This document shows, in pieces, positions 14,657 through 25,578 of a stretch of DNA of 64,000 bases (the stretch's first letter is position 1; each line of letters begins with the position of its first letter). A program made the position numbers and the translations under genes. The DNA is taken from contig NZ_CP129212.1 in NCBI RefSeq assembly GCF_030413175.1, positions 4,402,001 to 4,466,000 of the forward strand. The letters run 5' to 3'. Under the pieces are notes generated by a model. The model ran no database searches, had not been told where the DNA came from, and was given only the letters and a program-made list of their open reading frames with translations. Source of the stretch: Bradyrhizobium roseum. GTDB lineage: Bacteria > Pseudomonadota > Alphaproteobacteria > Rhizobiales > Xanthobacteraceae.

Positions 14657-17600
14657 TCACCTTTCAGCGAGCTTGCGTTTTTCCTCTTCGGTCAGGGATT
14701 GTTTTTGCCGGTCGGTCAACGGGCCGGCACCGATCACCTGAACGGCGCTGCTCGGATCCTGGCTGCGCCGTTCTTCGGTGTCGTCAGGACGGGGCTTGGT
14801 TTCGGCCGGCTCGCTGGCGCCGCCATAACCGAGCACTTCCACGATGATGATCGAAGGCCGGTCCTCGTTGCGCCCCTGCGTCGCGTCCTTGACCGCATCG
14901 GATGCCGCCTTGTCCTGATTGCCGTCTGCCTTGAGCGTCACCGTCTGGCTCTCCTGCGGGACGCCCTTGACCTCGCCCTTGACGTCGATGTTCGCGGCAC
15001 CGATCACCTGGACTGCCACGATATAGAGGTTGCCGCTGACGCGGATGCCGGCGTCTCCGGCGTTGACGATGCCGCGCGGCGCCCACAAGTCGAGATCGCC
15101 CGGCCTGACGCTCTCGAAGCTCTGCACCGTGCCGATACCGCTGCCGGTCTTGTCCGCGCGCTCGCGGACGGTGACGTTGCCATCGACGTCGATGAAGATT
15201 TCCGGCGCCTTCGCCGACCGGCTGGTCTTGGCGCCGCGGCCGGAGTCGATGTCGCCCTCGGGCGTTCCGATGATCACATCGCCGCCCTCGAAGGTCAGCA
15301 CGCGCGAGCGGTTCACCACCACGCTTTCACGGCTGACGATGTTGATGTTGCCGCCCGCTCCGGTCAGGATGCCCGAGCCTTCCGGGACCGTGACGCCAAG
15401 GGCCGCGACCTGCACCCCGCCGCCGGGAACGAACATCGAGACGTCGCCGCCCCGGGTGGTTTCGATCCTCGCATTGGTGTTGACGATGCTGCCGTTCCAG
15501 TTGTCGCCAGGGAACAGTTTCGCGATCGCGTCATAGCCGCGAGCATGGTTCTGCTCGCTGAGCGCCAGGCCGGCATTGGCGCGGTTGGTTTCGCGAATTT
15601 CGTAAGCCAGGACGGTGCGGACAAAAACCTCCTGGGTCAGCGGCGGCAGAGCGAGGAAGGCCTGCCAGACCTCATCCGCCGATGCGGTTCGCAGCGTCGC
15701 ATTTCCGGTCTTGGCCACGACGAAACTGACCAGGCCGCTATGGGCGATGTTCCGCTCATCGACCCAGTCAATGAAATGCACCGGCAGCAGCGAATTCTGC
15801 GCACCTCCCACCCGGCGCAGATAGTCCGGCATTGCCGCGACATTTGCAGGGTCGAGATACGCCTCCATGAAGCCGGCGTAGTCCGGTTGCTGCTTGATGC
15901 CGGCCAGGATGACGATGTCGGCGCCGCCCGGCGGCAAACCCTTTTCCGTGACGATGCTCTGATCGAAATTGGTGGAAAGGTAATTACCGGTGGTCTCGAT
16001 ATAGCCCTGGAAGGTGAATCCGGTCCTCTCGAAATAGACGTCGCGCCCGGCCTGGATCACGATCGCACCTGGACCACGAACGCTGATCCGGCCAGCTTCG
16101 GGGCCCCCGCCGCGGGTCATGAGGAAGTCGTTTCCGGCTTCCAGCAGCGAGACATCGGTCAGATGGTTGTTGCGGATGTCGAGATCGACGCCGCGAATAT
16201 CGCGCCCCGCCCGCAAAAAGACCTGCTCGTTGCTGTGGAGGGTGGCAATGCGCGGCACCGCAAAATGGACACTTTCCCCCGCCCTGGCGTAGGGGTGCTC
16301 GATTGAGCCGGTTCTGGCGTAGATCCGTGTCGGCTGATAGTCGTCGACAAGGTCGAGGACATCCGGATTGAGCAGCGCGCTGACATAGATACTGAAAAAA
16401 TTGCCGCCGCCGTTTCGCAAGAAGCTCTTGATGTCGTCGGGCGCATAAGGCGCCGTCGGTCGCGGCAGCAACGTCAGCGGCAGTCGCGACTCGATGATAT
16501 CGGAGAACAACACATCGCGCTCAGCCGCCAGCAGCAGGTTGCTGTTGTGCCCGGGCGTCATCACGAGCCCCAGTCCGCTGCTGGCGCCACGCCCGTTCAA
16601 ACTGACGACGGAGCCATTAAGCGCCGCAATCACCACCTGGCTCGGGTAGATTGCACCCAACAGGGCCCGCGGAACACTCTCGTAACCGACCCGGTCGAAC
16701 AGCCAGGTAGCCTGGTTGACGAGCGTAATGTCGCCGCTGGTCGAAAGCAGGTTGAGCGCGGTCCGGTCCGTGTAGGTGATCCACTTTGGATACCTGTAGT
16801 CTCCGCCCTTGTTGGCATTGTCGATCCGGGCCATCAGCGGCTCCAGCGCGGTCTGGATCGTCATCGACCCCGCGCTCGATACGGTCATGACGGTATCGCC
16901 GAGCGCCAGGATCGGCGCGATCTGATAGAGCGAAAAATCATCCGGCAGACTGGCGTTGGACGTGTACTTGATGGTTCGTCCGACGCTGAAGGATGCAGCC
17001 GCGATGTTTGCCTCGCCGCGCGCGGAGTAGAATAGGCCGCCGCTGATATCGCCGCCGGCCGTCACGTTCATGAGGCCGCCGTTCTGCACCACCAGCGTGC
17101 GGGCCTCGGTGCTGGTTCGTCCGCCCTGAACTCTGCCCATGGTCGGTTGCACGACCGACAGACTGGAGATTTTTCCGCCGGCGCTGACCGTTACGTCGCC
17201 GCCGCCGAGCACACCGACGCCCTGCTGGAAGCGATCATGCTGCACCCACCAGGTCGGCTGGTCGCCGGGCGCGAAGAAGGCCTGGTTGGCCTCTTCGAGC
17301 GCGCCCCATCGCCACAGCCACTCGGTAACGAGTTGCTCGGAAGGAACGCTGACGATATCGCCGCCGACTTCGATGCGCAGGTCGCCGCCGTGGCGGGCGT
17401 AGTAGGCCCCCGCGCGCGGGGTGAAATCAGCCAGCGCGGTCGTATCGAGGCTGCCTGCGGTGTAGATCACCGAGGCCCGGTGAGACAGCGTAAGTCCGTG
17501 GGCGGCGCGGACATCAATATCGCCGGTGCCGGTGCGCACCAGCGCCGGTACGTTGCTGTCGCCAACGATGATCGACCCGCGCGTGCCCAGCACTTCACGC

Positions 17601-20600
17601 GGCGTCACGCCGAGCGCGCTCGCCGAACCTAGGTCCGCACCCGCGACCAGCCGCAGGCTCCAGGACAGTCCATCCTGCAGCACCCCGCTGGGATCGGCCG
17701 CGGAGAAGCCGTCGCTCAGATTGCTGGCGATGATGAGATCGCCGGCCGCGCGCAGCGTCAGGCCCCCCTGCCGAACCGTCGGGAAATCTCCGAACAGATT
17801 CCAGCTGCCGTCGACGGTGAGGTCGCCGGCGCTGCGGATCTCGATGCCGGGCGCGACCGCCACATCGGAGCGGCCGAGCCGGCTCTGGATCGCAACCGAG
17901 TGACCTGCAAAGGCCAGCGCATCGGCGACGGCCTGCGCGCGTACGGCTTCGGTTGTCGCGCTGTCATAAACGCGGAAGCCCTCGATCAGGCTCTCGCGAG
18001 AGCCGATGATTTGCGCGCCCAGCACGTCGATCGCCACGTCGACGCCGCCGTTGATTTGCGGTGCGCGAAACACGACCCGGCCGCCCTCCGGACCGCTGAC
18101 GTCGATGATACCGCCCTGGATCGACAGCTTTCCGCCGGCCTCCCCTTGCGTCTCCAGTAGCACCCGGCTGGAACCGAATTCGCCGGTACTGCGCGCAAGA
18201 AGCTCGGCCCCTGCGAGCATCGTCAGGTTCTGCCTGGCACTGATCTCGATCCGCCCGCCGCGGCTGCTCGACGCGTCGATGGTGCCCGCGATCGTCACTG
18301 AGCCTTGATCGGCCTGCAGGCTGAATTGCCGCGCCTGCGTCAATCCGCCGAGCACGACATCGCCGGTGCGGACGCGGAAGGCACGGGCCTCGAAGAACCC
18401 TGCGCCATTGAGCTGCTGGCTCAAGGCAGCGAAATCCGGCACCGTCGCCGCATCGAGACTGAACGAACCGCTCTGACCTCCCGCGGAGGAACCGCCCGCG
18501 ATCGCGCCGGCGAGGTCAAAGGTTCCGGCGGTCGCCGCCACGTCGAGATGACCGGCATCGCCGCCTTCGGCATGGGCCGCAACATTGATCCTCGCGCCGG
18601 CCTGCACCCGCACCGATCCGGCGAGCGAGGTCAATGCAACGCGTCCGGCGGCACCGAACTGATCGATATCGAAGAACTCCTTGCGGATGCCGCCGACGTC
18701 GATGTTGCCGCCGCCGGAGACGTTCACGTCGCCCGCGGTCGCCGTCGCGGTGACGGTGCCGCCGAGTACGCCGATATTGCCGGCGATCACGACCGTACCG
18801 CCGACAAGGTCGAAGCGCGAGCCGAGGCTGTCGTTGCTTGCGGCGCCGTTACCGGCGCCGGTCAGGGCCAAGGCGCCGGTGGTGCGGATGGATTGTCGCG
18901 CACCGCCCACACCGGTCATCATGGGCGTGACGAGGGTCAGGCTTGCGGCGCCGGCCTCGATCCCGCCGGTGCCCTGCCCCAATATCTGTGTGCGACCTTC
19001 GAGGTTCGCGCTCGTGAAACCGCGCAGGCTCTTCTCGCCGGCCCCCAACACCAGTTCGTCGCTGGCGATGCTGAGCGTGCCGGTTCCGGCGCCGGTCGGC
19101 TCGGTAAAGGCGCGGCCGTTGTTGACGAACTGAATCTGCCTGCCTTCGAGCACGACATCGCCGGAGCCATAGCCGACCAGCGCGGCCGCATCGAGCGTCA
19201 GTCGCTCCAGTGTCCCGCTGGCGATACGAACGCCGTTGTAGAAGTCGATCGTCGAATAGCTGACCAGCGCCAGGCGCTGCGTTGCCGCGAGATCGGCGAG
19301 CGTGCCGGCGCTGATGATCAGGCCGGTGCTGCCGCCGCCGATGCCGATGCGGCCGCTCGCAATCGACACGTCGGTGCCGGACAAGCGGGCCGTCGACGCC
19401 ACGGTCGTGTCTTTGGTCGCATCCAGCGTCAGCGAGGCCCCGCCGCGCAGGACCACGCCGGCTCCGATCGTCAGCACGCCGCTGCTCGATTCGGCGCCCT
19501 CGCGCCGGATCGCCACCGCCGCGCCGTTCGACACCCGCAGCAGTGCCCCCCAGTCGCGGGCCGGCGTAATGATGTCATCGCTCGGATCCGGGGTGCCTCG
19601 CGTATCGGTGGTTTTCGCCACACGCGGCGTGATCAGCAGATCGCCACGGTCGGCCTGAAGCGACCCCTCGGCGGCGATCATGCTGCCGTCCTCGACCGTC
19701 AAGCGGTCCTGCGCCGCGAGCACAATCTCCGAGCCGACCAGCGCGTGGGCTTCGTCGTTGCGAATGACGATGTCGGTTGCGGTGACGTCGACGCGGACGC
19801 CGTTGATGTCGCCGCTGCGCGTGCCGCCGAGCAGCAGGCTGGCTGCGCCGAACCCGGACAACGACGTGGAGTCGATGACGAGATAGCCCTGCGCACGCAA
19901 GGAAGCCCCGTCCTGGGCCGCACCGACGACGGCAATCTTTTGCGCGGCAATGTCGACAAGTCCGCCACGGCCGCCAGACGCGGCCTGCGAACGCAGCGTG
20001 CCGTCGAGCAGCAGGTCCTGCTGCGCTTTCAGCGCCAGCGTGCCGCCGTCGATCGGTAGACGCGGCGTGACCGTTATCTCCCTGCCCTGTTCGCGATATT
20101 GCGACAGCTTGAACTTCTCGGAAGTGAAGAAGGCGTTCGCCGTATTCTCGAGATATTCGCTGTAGGATCGGACCGTCGATCCCGGCATCACCCGCCAGGT
20201 GCGATCCAGTTGCGCCTGCGAGCCGGACAAGGCGTCGCCGAGGCGCCCGCCCATGATCAGGCTGCCGTCGGCGAGCACGGCGCTCGCCGTCTGGCCGGTC
20301 GAGCTGGCGGCACCGAACGCCGAAACCAGATAGGCTCCCGGCAGCAGGGCGTAGCTCGCCGGCAGCAGCGTGTAATATCCGGCGGCAATTCCGTTGCCGC
20401 CGTTCAGGTAGATGGTGCTGCCGACGCCGACACCATTGCCGACAGCGTCGAACGGCGCCACCGGCGAACCGTAGCCCGGCATGATCGCAAACGCGCCTGG
20501 CTGAACCAGAAGATCGCGCGATCCGCCGGGGCCGGCCACGAATTCGCTGGCATAGAGATCGCCGCCGCCGGAAATATCGACGACCGCGCCCGTCCGCAGT

Positions 20601-23600
20601 TCGACCGATGGTGCGTCCAGCACCATGCGCTTTTCCGGCGGCGCGACGAGCGGCGCCGTGTCCAGATAATACCAGGCGTCGCCATTCCTGGTGTAACCAT
20701 ACGGCACGATCGCGCCTTCGGCCGATACCGATGTCAGGCTGCCCTCGCCGAGCACCAGTTGCTGGCTGGCGCGCAGCGTCAATTCACCGGTCGGGGCGCG
20801 CAACGTGCCGAACTGCTCGATGATCGGGGCTTCGATGGTCAATTTTCCGCCGGCCGAGAGCGGCGCGCGGCTCGGTCCGTTACCGAGGATCGTCACCTTG
20901 ACGGGCGACTCTATTTTCGCATTGACGCCCGAACTCGGATAGAGCTGCGCGGCCTGAAGCGTGAGATTGCCGTCGGCATGCACCAAGCCGTCGACCCGCA
21001 TATCGCTGCGGCTGCGCAACACGGTCTCGGCGATGCCGTTCGACACCAGACCGCCGACGACGATGTAGCCGGCATCGACCTCGAGGCGGCCGGCGAGCGA
21101 CGCCGCAACCGCCGGCGCGGTCTCGGCGCCGCCGATGCTGACGTAGTTGGCCCTGATGAGCGCCGAGTCGCCATTGCTCTTGTTGAACTGGGAGGCGCCG
21201 AGCGTGATCGACGCGCGTGCTTCGAGCGTCACGGCACCATCGAAGACGAGCTTGCCCGGCGCCGACATCGCGACATGGTCGAAGCCGCCGCCCTTGAGGC
21301 CCGCCACCGTGACGATGGTTTCGGCGGGACGAACCAGTCCGGCGAAGTCGAGAGCAAGGCCATCATTGAAGTATTGCAACTGTTCGGCGGTAAGCCCGAG
21401 TTCTGCCAGCGGATCGCTTGAGGGCAACCGCGCGATGTGCCCGTCCTGCACCGTGAGGAACGAAGGCTGGACCGCGTTGACCATCTCCTGCGTGATGATC
21501 AGCGGCACGCCAAAGCCGATGAAATCGTCCCAGTTGATGTTGAGCGCGTCCTGCCAGGTCGATCCGCCGATGAAGCTGGCCAACTCCGTGAGGTAGCTCA
21601 GGAACGCCTCACGCGATACCTGGTTGGACTCCGCCGTGATGGTGAGACGACCGCCGGCCGCTTTCGGTCCGCCCGGCAGGCCGACATAAGTCGAGGCGAT
21701 GACGCCGTAGCTGCGCGACGAGATCGAGATCGAACCGGCATCGCTGGCGATCGAGGCTGGAACCCACTTTGTCTTCCCCTCGCCGCGCATGGGGCCCGCG
21801 ACTTCGGACGGCAGATCGAGCACGGCCGACGTTCCGGACACGTCGAACAGCGAACCTTCCGACAGCACGAGATGATCGCCGGCGACCGTGATCTGACCGC
21901 CGCCCAGCACCACCCCGACGCGGTTCTGCTGGTGGTCGAGGCTGACCACCGCCGCACCCCGGGCCTGCAGCCTCGCCTGCGGCTGAAGCAGGACTTCCGC
22001 GCCGTCCAGATTGATCGTGCCTGCCGGTGCATCGATGGTTCCCGCCACCGTGAGCCGGTTCACCGGTCGCAGGTTGATAACGGCCTTGGTATCGCCGCGC
22101 AACACGGCGCCGGCGCCGATCCGCACGTTGCCATCACCGAGCAGCTTGAGGCCACTCGCGATCAGCGTGATCGCCGCCGGCGTGCGCGCGATCCGCTCCT
22201 CCGGATTCAGCACCTTGACGCGCCCGGCGTCGGTGATGCGGGCGCCGGAAGCAAGCCTCGCGGCAGCGGCGTAATCCAGTTCCACGCCGACGGCGACCGG
22301 CGCGACCACGACATTGTCGGGAATCTCGATGTTGCGGCCGTCCAACGCGATCTGCGAGAAACCGCGATCGCCGAACAGCGTTGCCGGAAGATAGAGCGTA
22401 TCGGCCGCGGTCGGTCGCGTGCCGCCGACCTGGATATTGGGAGCGGCAGCATTGCTGGCAATTGTCGTGATCTGCCCCGGCGGCACAATCCGCAGCGAGC
22501 CGCCCGAGGCGGCTGCATGGGCACGCATGTCGAGACTATCAAAATCAAAACCGACGCCGGCGCCGATCGTCACCGAACCGGCATTGCCTGCGACGATCCG
22601 CGACACGCCGCGCCCTCGGCCGGTGGACTTCACCCAGCCGCCACCCGAGACGTCGATGACGGCGCCGCGCGCCACATGCAGATTGTACAGTTCGACCGTT
22701 CCGCCACGCGTGACGATATTCGAGGCCAGAACCGGGTCCAGGACGTCGTTGACCCAGGCGCCGCTCAGGTCGATCACCGCATGCGCCCCGAGGCTCGATG
22801 TCAGGGCGCTCGTGCGCAACGCTCCGCCGGCAATCCGCACGCGCCCATCGATCACCAGGTCCTTGCCGTTGACCACGAGCGTGGCGCCGGGACGCATCTC
22901 GATGTCGGCGTCGGCCGCAACCGTGCTTTGGTACTCCGTCAGCAGGGTGATCCCGGCGAGGCCCGAACCGCTGAGGAAATCCGGCCTCAACGTGACATGA
23001 CTCTGATTGTTGCTGAAATACGCAGATCCGAGCGCCGACGCGGCCGTGAAGTTTTCCGCCAGTTGAGGAGCGCTCGCCGAAATCAGCAGCGTGCCCGGCG
23101 AATAGGGCCGCTCGGGATCGGAGTTGCCGCCGACTTGCAGGCTTCCGGCCTTGGGATTGCTCTCCCGCTGACGTTCACCGACGACCACGTCGCCACGCAC
23201 GGCGCCGTCGAGCGCGAAGGCACGGCCGGCGTAGATCTTCGCCGAGCCCGCAGCCTGGCCCTCGGTATAACCGGCTTCATAGCGATCGCGGCTGAGGCCG
23301 GAATAGGTTTCGGTTACCCCCCAACGCTCGTGGGTAACGGTGAAGCCTTTGGCAATTCCAACATAGATGCGATCAGGGCTGGCGCGGCTCATGTCGTAGA
23401 GGCGGCCGTCCGCCCCGATCAGCCTGGTGGTCCGGACAATGCCGCCTTCATAGTGGATCGAGCCGCCCGACACGTCGAGCATCGACCCGGTCCGGGTAAT
23501 CACGTCGCCGCCGGCCTTGATGAATATCTCGCCGCCGACCGTTGAAAGCGTCGCCAGATCGGTCTTGGTGTTATTCAGCCAGCCCGACAGGTTGGCCAGC

Positions 23601-25435
23601 GGCGAGCCATACCAGAGACCGGGCTCACTGAACCACTGGACGCTCGCCATCGGACCGTCGGCGAACCGCCCGGTTGCGCGGCGATCCACATAGATCTCGC
23701 GCTGGCCGCGCAAGAAGCTCTCGCGCAGCAGCGGAGAGTCCTGCAACTCGTTGATCATCAGTTCGACCGTGACGCTGTTGCGCTCCATCGGCACGAACAC
23801 ATCCAGCAGCCCGGCGGTCGAAAGCAGCGCATCGTTGCCGATGTAGATCCGGCTGCCGTCGCCGGCCGTATCGAGGCCGGCACCGAATCCTTCCCCGGAA
23901 AGCCGCGGATTGGTCGCCGCCACGACGCTGATCTTGCCGGCCGGCACGATGATGCTGGCAGCGTCCTCGATGTCGATCAGCTTGCCGCGAAGTTCCACCA
24001 GGCTCTTCTCATAGCGGGTCAAGAGCGCGGACTGCTCGATCTGCGAGGCATCGGTGGCATCCGGGACGACGGACGTCGTGCTACCGGCGCCAAGCGTCAG
24101 GGTGCCGGAGAACAGGTTGGTCAAGCCGACTGCGCAGGAGTCGCTGCAGATCTGCGAGGTGCCGCCATCCCAGGCCTGCAGGCGGATCGAACCGCTGCGA
24201 TTGTTGAGCGCGGTGGTGGCGGAGAGTTCGCCGTTCTGGTCGACGTTGCGGGCATGGAGGGTGATGTTGCCGCGCTCGGCGATGATTGAACCGTCGTTGA
24301 CGACGCGGAAGCCGAGCGCCTCGGCGCGGGCGTTGAGCCGCGCCAGCACCGCCGGCGTGTCCGACGTGTACGACGACTTGCCGTCAAGAAGTTGTTCCGG
24401 GACCGCCGACGTGACGATGTCGAGACCGCGCACCGCGGGATTGGCCGCGAGGTAGACCTGCTCGCCGGCGCCGAGGATGACCTGTCCATCCTGCGCCTGG
24501 ATCTGCCCGCCATTGCGAACAGAACTGCCGAACATCATGACCTTGCCGCCCGGTTGCGCCATGATCGCAGCACCGGCTTCCACGGATACTGTTCCCGGGA
24601 CGTAGCCCGGCGTATAGCCTCGAACCACTTCGTTGGGTGCGTGCTCGCCGAATGTCGGCAGCGCGTAGCCATTGCTGCCGCCGATCTCGATCTGCAGCAG
24701 CGTCGCGATGCCCTTCGTGTACTGCTCGTTGGACAGGCTGAGGCTAGACGCGACGAACGTATTGACGTTGACTTGGCTGGACCCGCCGAAGACGATGCCG
24801 TTCCTGTTGATGACGTAGACCTGCCCCTCGGCCTTGATGGTGCCGAGGATGCGGCTCGGGGCAAGGCCCGGATCGAGGACGCGATTGAGTGCGATCCACT
24901 GGCTGGCATTGGCGCCGCCGGCGGTCTGGTTGAAATAGAGATCGGTCTCGCGCCCGACGTTGAAGCTGTTCCAGGTCAGGATCGCCTTTTGCTGGGTTTG
25001 CTTGATCTCGACCCGCGTGCGGCCGCCGACATTTTCGTCCTTCGGCAAATTGGCTCCTTGCCACAGGCTCGGATCACTGCCCACGCCGGGCGCGACCTGG
25101 AGTCCGCCCCCGCCGATGCCATTGGGCACATTGCTTGAGGCAGCGACCGCCGCGGCGCGCGCGGCGTCCTGGGTGGCCCTCAAAGCGCGAACCGATTGCG
25201 CGGCGCGCGCGAGCGCATTCTGGGCCTGCCGCGCGGCCTGCGTCGCCTGCCAACTGGGAGCCTGCACCAGCGGTGCGACAGGCGCGGAGTTCGTCGCACC
25301 TGCCTGCAGGCTGCGGCCGGCGGCGTGCTCGCCGCCGGCGACCAGCGCCACGGCGCTGACACTCGTCAGCAGCGCCAGGCGCCACCAATTCCGGGACGAT
25401 CCGAGTATCCGGCTGCCGGTGACACGTGCTGACAT
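14657..25435 (-). CDS. Giant filamentous haemagglutinin-like TpsA exoprotein
   Basis: A 3592-residue protein (ATG with AGGGG 6 bases upstream). The signal region has a hydrophobic core at about 20-34. An Ala/Gln-rich helical stretch at about 62-105 precedes the TPS/haemagglutination domain (about 105-350: VEIKQTQQKAILTWNSFNVG, ALNRVLDP, ILGTIKAEGQVYVINRNGIV). The bulk to about 3000 is glycine-rich beta-helix sequence with recurring units of the type ISARQNLTMLAGAEL and VEVDAGYIVVGG. The last 500 residues contain a segment matching the DUF3739 end of this subfamily (WNGSIVNTNARIETTRGGDVS, about 3300). A CSDSC pair at about 436 contains the only cysteines I noticed. The C-terminus is charged (TEEEKRKLAER). 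Such proteins are exported by TpsB and act in adhesion, biofilm formation or competition. The matching TpsB is 7401-9155. Confidence 0.93.
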   Translation of the reverse strand: MSARVTGSRILGSSRNWWRLALLTSVSAVALVAGGEHAAGRSLQAGATNSAPVAPLVQAPSWQATQAARQAQNALARAAQSVRALRATQDAARAAAVAASSNVPNGIGGGGLQVAPGVGSDPSLWQGANLPKDENVGGRTRVEIKQTQQKAILTWNSFNVGRETDLYFNQTAGGANASQWIALNRVLDPGLAPSRILGTIKAEGQVYVINRNGIVFGGSSQVNVNTFVASSLSLSNEQYTKGIATLLQIEIGGSNGYALPTFGEHAPNEVVRGYTPGYVPGTVSVEAGAAIMAQPGGKVMMFGSSVRNGGQIQAQDGQVILGAGEQVYLAANPAVRGLDIVTSAVPEQLLDGKSSYTSDTPAVLARLNARAEALGFRVVNDGSIIAERGNITLHARNVDQNGELSATTALNNRSGSIRLQAWDGGTSQICSDSCAVGLTNLFSGTLTLGAGSTTSVVPDATDASQIEQSALLTRYEKSLVELRGKLIDIEDAASIIVPAGKISVVAATNPRLSGEGFGAGLDTAGDGSRIYIGNDALLSTAGLLDVFVPMERNSVTVELMINELQDSPLLRESFLRGQREIYVDRRATGRFADGPMASVQWFSEPGLWYGSPLANLSGWLNNTKTDLATLSTVGGEIFIKAGGDVITRTGSMLDVSGGSIHYEGGIVRTTRLIGADGRLYDMSRASPDRIYVGIAKGFTVTHERWGVTETYSGLSRDRYEAGYTEGQAAGSAKIYAGRAFALDGAVRGDVVVGERQRESNPKAGSLQVGGNSDPERPYSPGTLLISASAPQLAENFTAASALGSAYFSNNQSHVTLRPDFLSGSGLAGITLLTEYQSTVAADADIEMRPGATLVVNGKDLVIDGRVRIAGGALRTSALTSSLGAHAVIDLSGAWVNDVLDPVLASNIVTRGGTVELYNLHVARGAVIDVSGGGWVKSTGRGRGVSRIVAGNAGSVTIGAGVGFDFDSLDMRAHAAASGGSLRIVPPGQITTIASNAAAPNIQVGGTRPTAADTLYLPATLFGDRGFSQIALDGRNIEIPDNVVVAPVAVGVELDYAAAARLASGARITDAGRVKVLNPEERIARTPAAITLIASGLKLLGDGNVRIGAGAVLRGDTKAVINLRPVNRLTVAGTIDAPAGTINLDGAEVLLQPQARLQARGAAVVSLDHQQNRVGVVLGGGQITVAGDHLVLSEGSLFDVSGTSAVLDLPSEVAGPMRGEGKTKWVPASIASDAGSISISSRSYGVIASTYVGLPGGPKAAGGRLTITAESNQVSREAFLSYLTELASFIGGSTWQDALNINWDDFIGFGVPLIITQEMVNAVQPSFLTVQDGHIARLPSSDPLAELGLTAEQLQYFNDGLALDFAGLVRPAETIVTVAGLKGGGFDHVAMSAPGKLVFDGAVTLEARASITLGASQFNKSNGDSALIRANYVSIGGAETAPAVAASLAGRLEVDAGYIVVGGLVSNGIAETVLRSRSDMRVDGLVHADGNLTLQAAQLYPSSGVNAKIESPVKVTILGNGPSRAPLSAGGKLTIEAPIIEQFGTLRAPTGELTLRASQQLVLGEGSLTSVSAEGAIVPYGYTRNGDAWYYLDTAPLVAPPEKRMVLDAPSVELRTGAVVDISGGGDLYASEFVAGPGGSRDLLVQPGAFAIMPGYGSPVAPFDAVGNGVGVGSTIYLNGGNGIAAGYYTLLPASYALLPGAYLVSAFGAASSTGQTASAVLADGSLIMGGRLGDALSGSQAQLDRTWRVMPGSTVRSYSEYLENTANAFFTSEKFKLSQYREQGREITVTPRLPIDGGTLALKAQQDLLLDGTLRSQAASGGRGGLVDIAAQKIAVVGAAQDGASLRAQGYLVIDSTSLSGFGAASLLLGGTRSGDINGVRVDVTATDIVIRNDEAHALVGSEIVLAAQDRLTVEDGSMIAAEGSLQADRGDLLITPRVAKTTDTRGTPDPSDDIITPARDWGALLRVSNGAAVAIRREGAESSSGVLTIGAGVVLRGGASLTLDATKDTTVASTARLSGTDVSIASGRIGIGGGSTGLIISAGTLADLAATQRLALVSYSTIDFYNGVRIASGTLERLTLDAAALVGYGSGDVVLEGRQIQFVNNGRAFTEPTGAGTGTLSIASDELVLGAGEKSLRGFTSANLEGRTQILGQGTGGIEAGAASLTLVTPMMTGVGGARQSIRTTGALALTGAGNGAASNDSLGSRFDLVGGTVVIAGNIGVLGGTVTATATAGDVNVSGGGNIDVGGIRKEFFDIDQFGAAGRVALTSLAGSVRVQAGARINVAAHAEGGDAGHLDVAATAGTFDLAGAIAGGSSAGGQSGSFSLDAATVPDFAALSQQLNGAGFFEARAFRVRTGDVVLGGLTQARQFSLQADQGSVTIAGTIDASSSRGGRIEISARQNLTMLAGAELLARSTGEFGSSRVLLETQGEAGGKLSIQGGIIDVSGPEGGRVVFRAPQINGGVDVAIDVLGAQIIGSRESLIEGFRVYDSATTEAVRAQAVADALAFAGHSVAIQSRLGRSDVAVAPGIEIRSAGDLTVDGSWNLFGDFPTVRQGGLTLRAAGDLIIASNLSDGFSAADPSGVLQDGLSWSLRLVAGADLGSASALGVTPREVLGTRGSIIVGDSNVPALVRTGTGDIDVRAAHGLTLSHRASVIYTAGSLDTTALADFTPRAGAYYARHGGDLRIEVGGDIVSVPSEQLVTEWLWRWGALEEANQAFFAPGDQPTWWVQHDRFQQGVGVLGGGDVTVSAGGKISSLSVVQPTMGRVQGGRTSTEARTLVVQNGGLMNVTAGGDISGGLFYSARGEANIAAASFSVGRTIKYTSNASLPDDFSLYQIAPILALGDTVMTVSSAGSMTIQTALEPLMARIDNANKGGDYRYPKWITYTDRTALNLLSTSGDITLVNQATWLFDRVGYESVPRALLGAIYPSQVVIAALNGSVVSLNGRGASSGLGLVMTPGHNSNLLLAAERDVLFSDIIESRLPLTLLPRPTAPYAPDDIKSFLRNGGGNFFSIYVSALLNPDVLDLVDDYQPTRIYARTGSIEHPYARAGESVHFAVPRIATLHSNEQVFLRAGRDIRGVDLDIRNNHLTDVSLLEAGNDFLMTRGGGPEAGRISVRGPGAIVIQAGRDVYFERTGFTFQGYIETTGNYLSTNFDQSIVTEKGLPPGGADIVILAGIKQQPDYAGFMEAYLDPANVAAMPDYLRRVGGAQNSLLPVHFIDWVDERNIAHSGLVSFVVAKTGNATLRTASADEVWQAFLALPPLTQEVFVRTVLAYEIRETNRANAGLALSEQNHARGYDAIAKLFPGDNWNGSIVNTNARIETTRGGDVSMFVPGGGVQVAALGVTVPEGSGILTGAGGNINIVSRESVVVNRSRVLTFEGGDVIIGTPEGDIDSGRGAKTSRSAKAPEIFIDVDGNVTVRERADKTGSGIGTVQSFESVRPGDLDLWAPRGIVNAGDAGIRVSGNLYIVAVQVIGAANIDVKGEVKGVPQESQTVTLKADGNQDKAASDAVKDATQGRNEDRPSIIIVEVLGYGGASEPAETKPRPDDTEERRSQDPSSAVQVIGAGPLTDRQKQSLTEEEKRKLAER

Positions 25436-25513
25436 GGTAACCCCTGATTTTCAGTCTTCCGAGGGCGGGCGACGGGTTGTTGCCCCATCGACACCTAAGA
25501 CAGTCCGCGCTCC

Positions 25514-25543
25514 GCAAGACCGAACCGCGTCACTGAAAAAAAA
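25514..25543 (-). promoter_or_regulatory. Candidate ECF-type promoter upstream of tpsA
   Basis: Minus-strand sequence TTTTTTTTC, 14 bases, GTCTTGC, the same architecture as at 9253-9281 upstream of tpsB. It lies 79 bases before the tpsA ATG, in the 143-bp gap after fecR. A FecI-type sigma gene lies about 1.1 kb upstream. Functional status is inferred. Confidence 0.3.
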
Positions 25544-25578
25544 TCTGGAGAGCTTTGGCGGAGGCAGATCCTGAGCTT

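Noticed and set aside
21437..23545. Plus-strand open frame of 702 codons opposite tpsA (also 18305-20059 and 14699-16306)
   Set aside because: All are antisense shadows of the tpsA gene with no recognisable motif or start signals.
14657..25435. Contact-dependent inhibition toxin system (cdiB/cdiA/cdiI)
   Set aside because: The C-terminus lacks a VENN-like boundary and toxin module, and the next gene downstream encodes a secreted protease, not a small immunity protein.
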